Origin: Brevibacillus daliensis
GTDB taxonomy: Bacteria; Bacillota; Bacilli; Brevibacillales; Brevibacillaceae
DNA: 32,519 nucleotides
Direction of reading: 5' to 3'
NCBI RefSeq assembly: GCF_021245735.1
Contig: NZ_JAJISB010000026.1
Coordinates: 1 to 32,519, forward strand
In this document: positions 17,510 to 25,019 of the stretch, one piece after another
Numbering within the stretch: the first letter of the stretch is position 1
Layout: the number at the start of each line of letters is the position of its first letter
The notes under the pieces: model-generated
The model's database searches: none
The model's input: only the letters and a program-made list of their open reading frames with translations
What the model was told of the DNA's origin: nothing
Position numbers and translations under genes: made by a program

Positions 17510-17571
17510 TAACTTTACCACTTAAAAGCACACAAGCATAAAAGCACAAAAGCATAAAAGTGATAAAGTTA
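17510..17571 (+). repeat. Imperfect palindrome enclosing tandem repeats at the hydroxylase transcription start
   Basis: TAACTTTACCACTT (17510-17523) and AAGTGATAAAGTTA (17558-17571) are complementary at 13 of 14 positions. Between them, AAAAGCACA-M-AAGCAT is repeated twice with a third partial copy. ACTTTACC also occurs just upstream (17500-17507) as a direct repeat overlapping the -10 element. This could be an operator or a 5'-UTR hairpin controlling the hydroxylase gene. Confidence 0.55.
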
Positions 17572-17589
17572 GGTTAGGAGGAGTTATAC

Positions 17590-19011
17590 ATGAAAACAGC
17601 AGCTCTAAACATGGTCCCAAAACATTTACAATCGTATGTTGTGGAACAAGAATATGATAGATACACAGAGGTTGACCAACAGGTATGGCGCCACGTGCTA
17701 CATAGAAACTATCACTTTTTGAAGGATGTCGCCCATCCAGCTTATGTGGACGGGATGCGTAAGACGGGTATCAGTCTAGATCATATTCCTCGTGTGGAGG
17801 AGATGAATCATTGCTTGCAGCCTTTTGATTGGGGAGCAGTCACGATTGATGGGTTTATTCCAGCCGTTGTCTTCTTTGATTTTCAAGCGCATGGTTTATT
17901 GCCGATTGCCACAGACATCCGTAAGCCAGAACATATCGACTACACACCAGCACCTGACATTATCCACGAGGCAGCTGGCCATGCACCTATTTTGAGCGAT
18001 GAGTGGTATGCGAACTACGTGAAGCGGTTTGGTCAGATTGGACGCAGAGCTTTTGCGACCAAAGAAGAACACGAGGTATTTGAAGCGATTCGCGCTTACT
18101 CCAAAGTGATGGAGGACCCAGTAGCTACAGAAGAAGAAGTGCGTATCGCAAAAGAGATTCTGGATGGTAAGCAGGCAGCGGTAAAATATGTTTCTGAAGC
18201 GGAGCAAATCTCACGCTTGTACTGGTGGACGGTGGAATACGGTTTGATTGGTAACTTGAAAAATCCGCTTCTCTATGGTGCTGGTTTGTTATCTTCCATT
18301 GAGGAGAGCAGATACTGCCTAACAGATGCAGTAAGTAAGCGTCCGTTTTCTTTAGAAGAAATGATTCAAACTGGGTTTGATATTACGAAAAAACAGCCTC
18401 AGTTGTTTGTCTGCGAAAGCTTTGACCAACTGTTTGCATCAGTGGAGCGTTTTAGTGAGCGTATGGCCTACCGAGTTGGCGGAGAGGAAGCGCTGGATAA
18501 AGCACTTCGCTCAGGTGCTACATCTATGCTAGTGTATAGTTCGGGATTACAAGTGACAGGCACACTTTCTTCCCTCGTTCATTCGGATGTTGGCAAGGCT
18601 GTATTTTTCCGAATGGAGGGGCCGACTGCTCTTTGTTGGAATGACCGTGAGCTAGAAGGGCACGGAACTAGCAGTCATGCCGAAGGATTTTCATCCCCAA
18701 TAGGTCGCTTACTCGGAGAATCTCGTCCACTCGAATTGTTTACAGAGGGAGATTTAGAGGCGATTGGGGTACAAAGAGGCCGAATGTCTCACCTAGCTAT
18801 GGAAGGCGGTATTACGATCGAAGGATGCCTCACGCACTCGATTCACCGTGATGGAAAACTACTGCTACTCTCGTTTAGCCAATGCACGATTTCTCAGAAT
18901 GGTCGTACATTATTCCAAACGGAGGAAGGCACGTTTGATATGGCTGTAGGTGCTAAGATTGTCTCTGCTTTTGCAGGTGTGGCTGATCCGGAATCGTTTC
19001 AAAACAAATAA
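17590..19011 (+). CDS. phhA: Pterin-dependent aromatic amino acid hydroxylase (phenylalanine 4-monooxygenase type)
   Basis: Hydroxylates an aromatic amino acid, most likely Phe to Tyr, using tetrahydropterin, O2 and non-heme iron. The 473-residue protein has the complete iron triad: H126 and H131 in DIIHEAAGHAP, and E216 in YWWTVEYGLI. The catalytic domain ends near residue 290. The remaining 180 residues are a glycine- and beta-rich C-terminal domain not found in short (about 270-residue) bacterial PhhA; longer forms occur in the Bacillus group, and its role is unknown to me. AGGAGGAG lies 6 bases before the ATG. The gene is monocistronic, between its own promoter and the terminator at 19025-19062. 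Confidence 0.88.
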   Translation: MKTAALNMVPKHLQSYVVEQEYDRYTEVDQQVWRHVLHRNYHFLKDVAHPAYVDGMRKTGISLDHIPRVEEMNHCLQPFDWGAVTIDGFIPAVVFFDFQAHGLLPIATDIRKPEHIDYTPAPDIIHEAAGHAPILSDEWYANYVKRFGQIGRRAFATKEEHEVFEAIRAYSKVMEDPVATEEEVRIAKEILDGKQAAVKYVSEAEQISRLYWWTVEYGLIGNLKNPLLYGAGLLSSIEESRYCLTDAVSKRPFSLEEMIQTGFDITKKQPQLFVCESFDQLFASVERFSERMAYRVGGEEALDKALRSGATSMLVYSSGLQVTGTLSSLVHSDVGKAVFFRMEGPTALCWNDRELEGHGTSSHAEGFSSPIGRLLGESRPLELFTEGDLEAIGVQRGRMSHLAMEGGITIEGCLTHSIHRDGKLLLLSFSQCTISQNGRTLFQTEEGTFDMAVGAKIVSAFAGVADPESFQNK

Positions 19012-19024
19012 ATAGAAACCGAGA

Positions 19025-19062
19025 AAAACCGTATCAGTTTAACATGACTGATACGGTTTTTT
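19025..19062 (+). terminator. Strong terminator after the hydroxylase gene
   Basis: AAAACCGTATCAGT and ACTGATACGGTTTT form a perfect 14-bp stem with an 8-base loop, followed by T residues. Confidence 0.93.
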
Positions 19063-19151
19063 GTAGGATGGTGTATCTCCAGATATACGAGAATAACCTT
19101 CTAATGGAATGCTGATATTATTCAAAAGTGAATTTGCCTATGTAATGCTTT

Positions 19152-19859
19152 TCAATTCTTTTTTAACACAGAATAAACTACAAGCCGTTTCGCATGCTCC
19201 TGCGTTTTTTTGTTAAAGCTACCTGAACAGGTAATCAGGTTAAGTTGTGCCTGGTCTGTATCACCAAAGATTTTTTCAAGTGGTGCATCTGCCGTCTTGT
19301 AAGATTCCACTTTTTGTACAACATATTGTAAACGTTTTCCTTTACGGTCTGATACATAAATGTTGTCTCCTTGCTGCAGTTTTTTTAGACGATAAAAAAC
19401 TGCTGGACCTGTATAGTGGTCATAATGCCCTGCAATAACAACGTTTCCGTTTTGACCTGGTTTCGTCCAAGGAGAAAGAATGCCTACGGTATCAAAACGT
19501 TTTGGGACTGCCATGTTACCCTGTGGTGTAACCCCAACCGCTTCAATAGGGGCTCGTAAATAAATAGCAGGGATAGAAAGTTCAACAGGTATCATTCCTG
19601 TTTGTATTTCATTTGATTGAATGTTTAAGGATTTAGCTTGTAAGGATTCTGTTTTTGATATCTGATCTATTTTTCCCGTTTGATCAATTGCCTTATTTAT
19701 GGTTTTATCATGAGTTATGGGATGGGAAATTTGGTTTGGAGTTGTATGTACCGTTTCCTTTTTTGAAACAGATAGCTTTTCCGACTGTGTGCTGTAGCAA
19801 CCTGTTAGTACAAAGAAAGCAAGTATAAGTACAAGAAAGTTTGTCCTTGTTGTAAGCAT
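19152..19859 (-). CDS. Class F-like sortase, predicted lipoprotein
   Basis: A transpeptidase that cuts a C-terminal sorting motif and joins the protein to an acceptor. The 235-residue product has a lipobox LTGC (Cys21) at the end of its signal sequence, suggesting lipid anchoring outside the cell, then a polar Ser/Thr/Lys linker to about 90. The sortase barrel carries H145 in VIAGHYDHYTGPAVF, C211 in LITCSGSF and R225 in HAKRLVVYSV. IPAIYLRAPI, MAVPKRFDTVG and PGQNGNVVIAGH resemble class F. I use the ATG at 19859 because GAGGTG lies 6 bases upstream; an ATG at 19865 and a GTG at 19868 overlap that site. The upstream gene encodes a likely substrate. A lipobox is unusual for a sortase. Confidence 0.88.
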   Translation of the reverse strand: MLTTRTNFLVLILAFFVLTGCYSTQSEKLSVSKKETVHTTPNQISHPITHDKTINKAIDQTGKIDQISKTESLQAKSLNIQSNEIQTGMIPVELSIPAIYLRAPIEAVGVTPQGNMAVPKRFDTVGILSPWTKPGQNGNVVIAGHYDHYTGPAVFYRLKKLQQGDNIYVSDRKGKRLQYVVQKVESYKTADAPLEKIFGDTDQAQLNLITCSGSFNKKTQEHAKRLVVYSVLKKN

Positions 19860-19885
19860 CGTCATCACCTCGAATGAAAACCAAA

Positions 19886-19912
19886 GAGGGAGGAAAAAAT
19901 TTTTCTTCCCTC
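19886..19912 (-). promoter_or_regulatory. Hairpin between the substrate and sortase genes
   Basis: GAGGGAGGAAAAA (19886-19898) and TTTTTCTTCCCTC (19900-19912) pair at 12 of 13 positions. It lies between the two genes and could attenuate transcription so that the small substrate is made in excess of the enzyme. Inferred only. Confidence 0.45.
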
Positions 19913-19925
19913 CATGGTGCTTTCT

Positions 19926-20120
19926 TTAGTTGCTAGCGCCACCCATACCAGTTTTAGGCATTCCTTTAATATGGTGCTTAGTGGATTTGGTATGCATTTT
20001 GTGTGATTTAGTATGCACTTTGTGTTTTTTTGTTGGATGGTGACCATCATGCATAGCGAACACAGAAGCCGACGAACAAATAACACAGACCGCCATTGCA
20101 GTTGCAATAAATTTTTTCAT
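19926..20120 (-). CDS. Small secreted His/Lys-rich protein with a C-terminal MPKTG motif, probable sortase substrate
   Basis: A 64-residue precursor with a clear signal peptide (MKKFIATAMAV..., cleavage expected after SVFA at 22). The predicted mature part is 42 residues, 9 of them His and 9 Lys. It contains a repeated HK[VM]HTKS unit encoded by a 21-bp tandem repeat at 19984-20025. The end is GMPKTGMGGASN, an LPXTG-like pentapeptide followed by only six residues, without the hydrophobic helix and basic tail of a normal cell-wall sorting signal. I start it at the ATG at 20120, with AAAGGTGAG 6 bases upstream; an in-frame ATG at 20138 overlaps that site. It directly precedes the sortase gene. 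No family recognised; role in metal binding or surface charge is conjecture. Confidence 0.75.
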   Translation of the reverse strand: MKKFIATAMAVCVICSSASVFAMHDGHHPTKKHKVHTKSHKMHTKSTKHHIKGMPKTGMGGASN

Positions 20121-20485
20121 GTTTGTCTCACCTTTCATTGTGGGATTGATAATGCTTTTATATAATCCCCGCTTGTTAGCAAGACCATCATGGAAGTTGT
20201 TGGCTGGTAAGGAAAGGAAAACTCACGAAATCAGATATTTTTTTTCAACAATCATCTTCAAACTCCAGATTAACAGGTCCCACAGGTAAAAGACATTTTC
20301 ATTTCCATATTCGTAACAGGTTTGACTGTCATATTTTTTGATAGATCTTTCGGTTTTATAGTGTCAATGTGCTGAAAATGTCTAATTTTCAACTTTTATA
20401 AGTAAAACACATTGTCAAATGTGACATACTTAATATATTATAAATAAAGATTAGAGTAACTCATTAACGGAAGGGGAAACATACC
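20121..20485. promoter_or_regulatory. Divergent control region with gapB promoter and CcpN-like sites
   Basis: For gapB, TTGTCA (20412-20417) and TATTAT (20436-20441) are 18 bases apart. Within the spacer, TGTGACATACT (20420-20430) fits the CcpN operator pattern TRTGHYATAYW as I recall it. A weaker 9-of-11 match, ACTGTCATATT, lies at 20325-20335. TGTCA-AATG-TGACA (20413-20426) is also an inverted repeat. CcpN represses gapB during glycolytic growth in Bacillus. For the minus-strand gene, TATATA-like bases near 20160 may be a -10. Confidence 0.5.
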
Positions 20486-21529
20486 ATGACAATAAAAGTG
20501 GGAATAAACGGATTTGGACGAATTGGACGTATGGTTTTCCGCAAAGCGATCCAAGATCCTAACATTGAGATTGTTGCAATTAATGCGAGCTACCCCCCTG
20601 CGACATTGGCTCATTTATTAAAATATGATTCGATTCACGGTACACTTTCTAATGATGTTAAAGTGGAAGGCAATCGAATTCTTGTAGATGGAAAAAGTAC
20701 GCTTGTTGTTTCAGATCGTGATCCACTTAATTTACCTTGGAAAGCATTAGAGGTCGAGGTCGTTGTGGAAGCAACGGGCAAGTTCACAGATCGAGCTGGA
20801 GCTTCAAAACATCTTGTAAGCGGTGCCAAAAAAGTTGTCATTACAGCACCTGGTAAAGAAGAAGATGCTACCATTGTAATGGGAGTTAATGATGGGATAT
20901 ATGTTCATGTAGAGCACCACATCGTCTCCAATGCCTCATGTACGACGAACTGCCTCGCTCCTGTAGCCAAGGTATTGCATGATGCATTTACCATTGAATC
21001 AGGGATGATGACGACGATTCATTCCTACACCAATGATCAGGTGAATTTGGATAATCCACATAAAGATTTGCGTAGAGCTCGTGCTTGTGGCCAATCGATC
21101 ATTCCAACATCAACAGGTGCAGCTCGTGCCGTAGGAAAAGTGCTACCTGAGCTTAATGGCAAATTAAATGGTTTTTCCCTACGCGTACCTACACCAAACG
21201 TATCTGTCGTAGACCTGGTTGCACATGTGAGTAAAAAGGTAACGGTAGAAGAAGTGAACCGTGTATTGAAGGAAGCAAGCGATGGAACAATGAAAGGCAT
21301 TCTGGGTTTTACCATGGAACCACTTGTTTCAACTGATTTTAATGGTAATGAAAATTCTTCGATTGTGGACGGATTATCCACAATGGTTATGGATGAAAAG
21401 CATGTTAAGGTAATTGCTTGGTATGACAATGAATGGGGTTACTCCTGCCGCGTGTTGGATCTGGTGAAACATGTATCTGATTATGCGAACAAAGGCCAGA
21501 AGATTCTGACTGGAAGTTCGAAGGGATAA
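20486..21529 (+). CDS. gapB: Glyceraldehyde-3-phosphate dehydrogenase, gluconeogenic NADP-preferring GapB type
   Basis: Interconverts 1,3-bisphosphoglycerate and glyceraldehyde-3-phosphate; the GapB type works in the gluconeogenic direction with NADP. The 347-residue protein has INGFGRIGRMVFRKA at the N-terminus and catalytic Cys152 in SNASCTTNCLAP, with the His in TTIHSYTNDQ. After the second strand it reads INASYPPATLAHLL, where the NAD-type enzyme has an Asp; this and the overall likeness to Bacillus GapB (YDSIHG, PHKDLRRARACG) decide the assignment. AAGGGG precedes the ATG. The CcpN-like site in its promoter fits gluconeogenic control. It pairs logically with the TCA genes in this window. 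Confidence 0.93.
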   Translation: MTIKVGINGFGRIGRMVFRKAIQDPNIEIVAINASYPPATLAHLLKYDSIHGTLSNDVKVEGNRILVDGKSTLVVSDRDPLNLPWKALEVEVVVEATGKFTDRAGASKHLVSGAKKVVITAPGKEEDATIVMGVNDGIYVHVEHHIVSNASCTTNCLAPVAKVLHDAFTIESGMMTTIHSYTNDQVNLDNPHKDLRRARACGQSIIPTSTGAARAVGKVLPELNGKLNGFSLRVPTPNVSVVDLVAHVSKKVTVEEVNRVLKEASDGTMKGILGFTMEPLVSTDFNGNENSSIVDGLSTMVMDEKHVKVIAWYDNEWGYSCRVLDLVKHVSDYANKGQKILTGSSKG

Positions 21530-21586
21530 CTATTTATGAATTAGCTAAGAACACTCGTGACTTTAATCAGAGGTCCAAAGATGATG

Positions 21587-21630
21587 AATAGCAAAAAGAC
21601 GCTCCTTCAGCAGAGTGTCTTTTTGCTATT
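21587..21630 (+). terminator. Terminator after gapB
   Basis: AATAGCAAAAAGACGCTC (21587-21604) and GAGTGTCTTTTTGCTATT (21613-21630) pair at 17 of 18 positions with one wobble, around an 8-base loop. Confidence 0.9.
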
Positions 21631-21717
21631 GTGCCATTATCAAAATAACAATGATTAATTACCACATATCCTACAAATAATCTGGAAATATTTTACCATA
21701 CTCGATCTAATATTCGA

Positions 21718-21723
21718 TATAAT
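21718..21723 (+). promoter_or_regulatory. Candidate -10 of the YcdB/YcdC-domain gene
   Basis: A perfect TATAAT lies 81 bases before the ATG at 21804. No good -35 sits 16-18 bases upstream. Confidence 0.3.
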
Positions 21724-21803
21724 AAGAAACAGGATAGAAGACTTAAAAAAATGTTACTACTCAACAGCAGGAATTAGCTAACAGTTGAAAGGAGATTACA
21801 TAT

Positions 21804-23447
21804 ATGTATGCAGAAGGAAGAATGAAAAAGAAGGTGGCGGGATCATGCAGTATATTACTAGCAATGAGCTTCCTAACACCTGTCTTGCCCATTGGAAATG
21901 ATGTCGTTTATGCGTCTGAAGCAAAAGTATATCAGAGATCAATTACTCAAAGTGAAGCCGAAAAAATTGTTCGTAATCTAGTAACGATTCCAAAAGAATA
22001 TAAATTACACACCATAAAAGAAGTGATGCAAGCCGGGAAAAATAAAACCTGGGAGCTTGTCTGGAATGCAGGTACCAAAGATATAAAAGAGATCAGTGCT
22101 ACTCTCAACGGAGTGAACGGAGAATTACTCTCCTATTCTCTTTACGATGAAACCCCAAAAAATTTGGACAAAATCGTAGATACTAAGCAGGCGGAGGTAA
22201 TAGCTACCAATTTTTTGAGTAAGGCTTCGCTGACCAAGCGTAATCAATTATCTAAGCCTAATGAATTTATTGGTGCTCACTCAACATCAGGTGGATACCA
22301 CTCCTTTATTTTTCATGGCATGGTTGAGGGTATTCCTGTAATGGAGAACTATATTCGTATTGATGTAGGTAAAGATGGAGAGATCAAATATTACCTGACC
22401 AAATGGAGTGATATGGAAATTAATCCGGTAACTCCTGCATTTACGGAAGCACAAGCAGCAAATAAATTGAAGAGCATGCTAGAGCCTACACTATTTTATA
22501 AAGAAAATAGTACACAAGGACTAGTCCCTCTCTACAAATATACGGATCAAAGCGTTCGATTCATGGATGCTCGCACAGGCGAAGGCTTATCAGTGAATGG
22601 AGAGGTAATAACGACCAAACCAAAACATGTGCGTCTTGGAACAACTACTTCTTTCGTTAATGCCCCTAGAAAAGTAATTACCAGTGAAGAGGCTTCCGTA
22701 TTAGCTGAAACCTATGCCAAAAAACTAGCAAAATTTTATTCCTATGGTGGTTCTGGGGGAGGCGGTTCCATTACAGAAGGTGGCAAAACTTATGTACAAT
22801 GGGATTATATTTTTACAGCGCCAGATCAGGACAAAAGTAAGCAGGTAACCATTAGTATTTCGGACAGAGGAGAATTGGAAAGTTTTAAAGTTGGAAGCAA
22901 AAAAAGTGCAGCAAGCCAAAAACAAAATAACCAGATCAATCAAAAACCGATTTCATTAGACACCGCAAAAGATAGAGCCATTCAGTTTATGAAACAGTTG
23001 TATCCGCAACATGAGGGTCAAATCTATTACACAGAAGAATGGGATAGTAAGAAGCTTCTTAAGAATAATGAGTACACATTTAAATTCGGAGTCTTACATC
23101 ATGGCGTACCTTTGGATGGAGATCGCTTTCGGGTAGTAGTAAACGCACTATCAGGGGAGGTTACTAATTTTAATCAGTATGATCATATGGGACTTCATTT
23201 TATTAAGGATGAAGGTAACCAGCCACCAAAACTTACAAGAGAAGAAGCAGTGAAGTTGGATCTGAAAAATAAAAAGCTGGCTCTACAGTATGTGTTCTTC
23301 AACGAAACTGTGGCAGAAGATGGAACTGAGATGGAGAAACTGGTTCCACGCTTGGTTTATGAATTTATTGATGACTCTAGCATATCAGCTGATGGGAAAA
23401 AGGCTGGTAGTACAGCAGTAACCACGAGAATCTCTACCGCAAAATAA
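21804..23447 (+). CDS. Secreted protein with YcdB/YcdC repeat domains
   Basis: A 547-residue secreted protein. The N-terminus is a signal peptide (basic MKKK, hydrophobic core about 15-30, cleavage near VVYAS). The mature part shows three copies of a PepSY-like helix-strand unit: ITQSEAEKIVRNLVTIPKEY near 48, ITSEEASVLAETYAKKL near 294 and ISLDTAKDRAIQFMKQLYP near 382. This is the pattern of YcdB/YcdC proteins. A Gly-rich SGGGGS linker interrupts the middle. I see no S-layer (SLH) domain or LPXTG motif, so it is probably released or loosely wall-bound. Family function is unproven; PepSY units are linked to protease inhibition. AAAGGAGA lies 8 bases before the ATG at 21804; an ATG at 21822 is a plausible alternative. 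Confidence 0.78.
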   Translation: MYAEGRMKKKVAGSCSILLAMSFLTPVLPIGNDVVYASEAKVYQRSITQSEAEKIVRNLVTIPKEYKLHTIKEVMQAGKNKTWELVWNAGTKDIKEISATLNGVNGELLSYSLYDETPKNLDKIVDTKQAEVIATNFLSKASLTKRNQLSKPNEFIGAHSTSGGYHSFIFHGMVEGIPVMENYIRIDVGKDGEIKYYLTKWSDMEINPVTPAFTEAQAANKLKSMLEPTLFYKENSTQGLVPLYKYTDQSVRFMDARTGEGLSVNGEVITTKPKHVRLGTTTSFVNAPRKVITSEEASVLAETYAKKLAKFYSYGGSGGGGSITEGGKTYVQWDYIFTAPDQDKSKQVTISISDRGELESFKVGSKKSAASQKQNNQINQKPISLDTAKDRAIQFMKQLYPQHEGQIYYTEEWDSKKLLKNNEYTFKFGVLHHGVPLDGDRFRVVVNALSGEVTNFNQYDHMGLHFIKDEGNQPPKLTREEAVKLDLKNKKLALQYVFFNETVAEDGTEMEKLVPRLVYEFIDDSSISADGKKAGSTAVTTRISTAK

Positions 23448-23514
23448 GCACCATTTCGTATGGTTCTTATCAGAGAAATAGGCTGCAATACCCTTGTATT
23501 CTGCTCACATAAGA

Positions 23515-23549
23515 GTAGCAGCTTTCATTCAAGAAGGCGGCTACTTTTG
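23515..23549 (+). terminator. Weak terminator after the YcdB/YcdC gene
   Basis: GTAGC (23515-23519) pairs with GCTAC (23540-23544), with some inner pairing, followed by TTTT and a GT-rich run. Confidence 0.5.
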
Positions 23550-23612
23550 TGTGTGTTTTGCATAGACATGCTTAATAGCTTCAAGTCAAAATCTTAAAAC
23601 CTGACAGTGATA

Positions 23613-23646
23613 TCCGAATTTCGGAAGTAAGCAGATTCACTTACTT
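23613..23646. repeat. Two adjacent small inverted repeats
   Basis: TCCGAA-T-TTCGGA (23613-23625) is a perfect palindrome, followed at once by AAGTAAG/CTTACTT (23625-23646) with an 8-base loop. It lies between two converging genes, beside the terminator at 23655-23695. No function is evident. Confidence 0.45.
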
Positions 23647-23654
23647 AATGTCAC

Positions 23655-23695
23655 GAAAAAAGCCTGTCCCGTTTGATATTGCAACGGGGCAGGCT
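23655..23695 (-). terminator. Terminator of the HD-GYP gene
   Basis: AGCCTGTCCCGTT (23661-23673) and AACGGGGCAGGCT (23683-23695) pair with one wobble. On the minus strand the stem is followed by six T residues. It lies 20 bases past the stop codon. Confidence 0.9.
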
Positions 23696-23714
23696 ACTTC
23701 TTTTTTTCAACTTC

Positions 23715-24848
23715 TTAATACTCAGGTGAAATCTCTTTCACTTGTTGAAACTCAAACAGCTCTTCATTTTCAAACTGTTCAACGAACAATTTAAGCTCAT
23801 ACTTCAAATCTACTTCATAAGGATCGTGAATGTCATTTCCTCGACCATCCTGCATAATACGGACGGTCGGGCGGTGACAGCATTCTGGATCAACCCTGCA
23901 TACTACTCCTGATTCTCCGGTGTTTAGAACAACACCGCTTCCTAATGGAAAGACTGCGATGTGGCGACGGAATGCATCTACCAAGTGATGTGAAAATAGG
24001 AATCCACCTGATCCAAGAATGAATTCCAAAGCATCATGTGGCATGAACCGTTTACGCCATGGACGAGGGGTCGTAAGTGAATCATACAAGTCGCAGATGC
24101 CTACTATTTGCGCATATTCATGTATCTTGTTCCCTTGCAGCTGTTGTGGATAACCGCTACCATCCAGTCTTTCATGGTGCTGAAAGGCAACATGGGCGGA
24201 CAAGAGTGAAATATCATGTTGTTTACGCAATATATCAAAACCTAAGCGTGTATGCGTTTTTGCAATTTCTTGTTCCTCTTTATTCCATCTTTCTTTCTTG
24301 TCCAATAATTCCTTAGGTAATTCGATTTTCCCAATATCATGCAGCATTGCTCCGATACCGAGGTCCCTCAATTGGTTCGTATTATATCCAAGTGACATCC
24401 CTACCGCAGTTGCCATTACAGATACGTTAACACTGTGATGATACATGGCTCCAGAATGAGATGAGATGTTGGATAAATGGATAATGACATCTTTTTGTCC
24501 TGACAAATCAGTAAGGATCTTATGAAATACCTGCTGGAAGTGCATACCCATATCTTTTACTGATACGCGCCGAGCCAGTTTATTCGTATTACGTAATTGC
24601 TGGACCGTTTTATGTATCGTTTCTAATGCATCCTGACGCGTCTCTGGACGGATTACATCTTCCACTTCGATATCTTCTGTTCGTGGGTCATCAATGTACA
24701 CGGAATCAATTCCCATGCGTCTTAAGCCACTCACTAGTCTTTCATTTAATTGCATGCCTGCACCGAGCAGCACTTTACCGTCTTCTGTAAAGACAGTTCT
24801 TCCTAATTTCATGCCCGCTTGAACATGACGTAACGATAAAAGTCGCAT
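23715..24848 (-). CDS. HD-GYP domain protein, probable cyclic-di-GMP phosphodiesterase
   Basis: Likely hydrolyses cyclic di-GMP, lowering this second messenger that favours biofilm over motility. The 377-residue soluble protein has an N-terminal region of about 130 residues (MRLLSLRHVQAGMKLGRTVF, a DUF3391-like start) and a full HD-GYP domain. Metal ligands are seen in HHSVNVSVM, H170-D171 in MLHDIGKIELP, and AFQHHERLDGSGYP with GYP at 232-234. The C-terminal part (about 290-377) is a small beta-rich domain. The ATG at 24848 is set by GGGAGG 10 bases upstream; an in-frame start at 24941 would add 31 hydrophobic, unsupported residues. It is divergent from nrdR. Confidence 0.9.
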   Translation of the reverse strand: MRLLSLRHVQAGMKLGRTVFTEDGKVLLGAGMQLNERLVSGLRRMGIDSVYIDDPRTEDIEVEDVIRPETRQDALETIHKTVQQLRNTNKLARRVSVKDMGMHFQQVFHKILTDLSGQKDVIIHLSNISSHSGAMYHHSVNVSVMATAVGMSLGYNTNQLRDLGIGAMLHDIGKIELPKELLDKKERWNKEEQEIAKTHTRLGFDILRKQHDISLLSAHVAFQHHERLDGSGYPQQLQGNKIHEYAQIVGICDLYDSLTTPRPWRKRFMPHDALEFILGSGGFLFSHHLVDAFRRHIAVFPLGSGVVLNTGESGVVCRVDPECCHRPTVRIMQDGRGNDIHDPYEVDLKYELKLFVEQFENEELFEFQQVKEISPEY

Positions 24849-25019
24849 GTACAGATCCTCCCTTGATGTACCTCTACCTACCATTGTAAAAAAAAGAAGG
24901 AGAAATGGAAATAGGATATTTGTTTCAACCTTGACTAACACTTGTTAATAAGGGACACTTATGATAAAGAGTCGAGATGCCTGATAGTGATTGAGGCACG
25001 AATTTGGAGATGATGAAGG

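Noticed and set aside
17479-17541. A 20-codon leader-peptide frame from a GTG after AGGAGG, upstream of the hydroxylase
   Set aside because: The same bases form a strong promoter (TTGACG-N17-TATACT), so the GTG would lie upstream of the transcription start. The peptide is also not rich in aromatic residues.
17521-17571. AAAAGCACA repeats as a CRISPR array
   Set aside because: The units are about 16 bases, directly adjacent and without unique spacers, and no cas genes are present.
19865-20107. 80-codon minus-strand frame across the sortase substrate gene
   Set aside because: It is a shadow of the small secreted protein in another frame. The chosen frame has the signal peptide, ribosome binding site and MPKTG motif.
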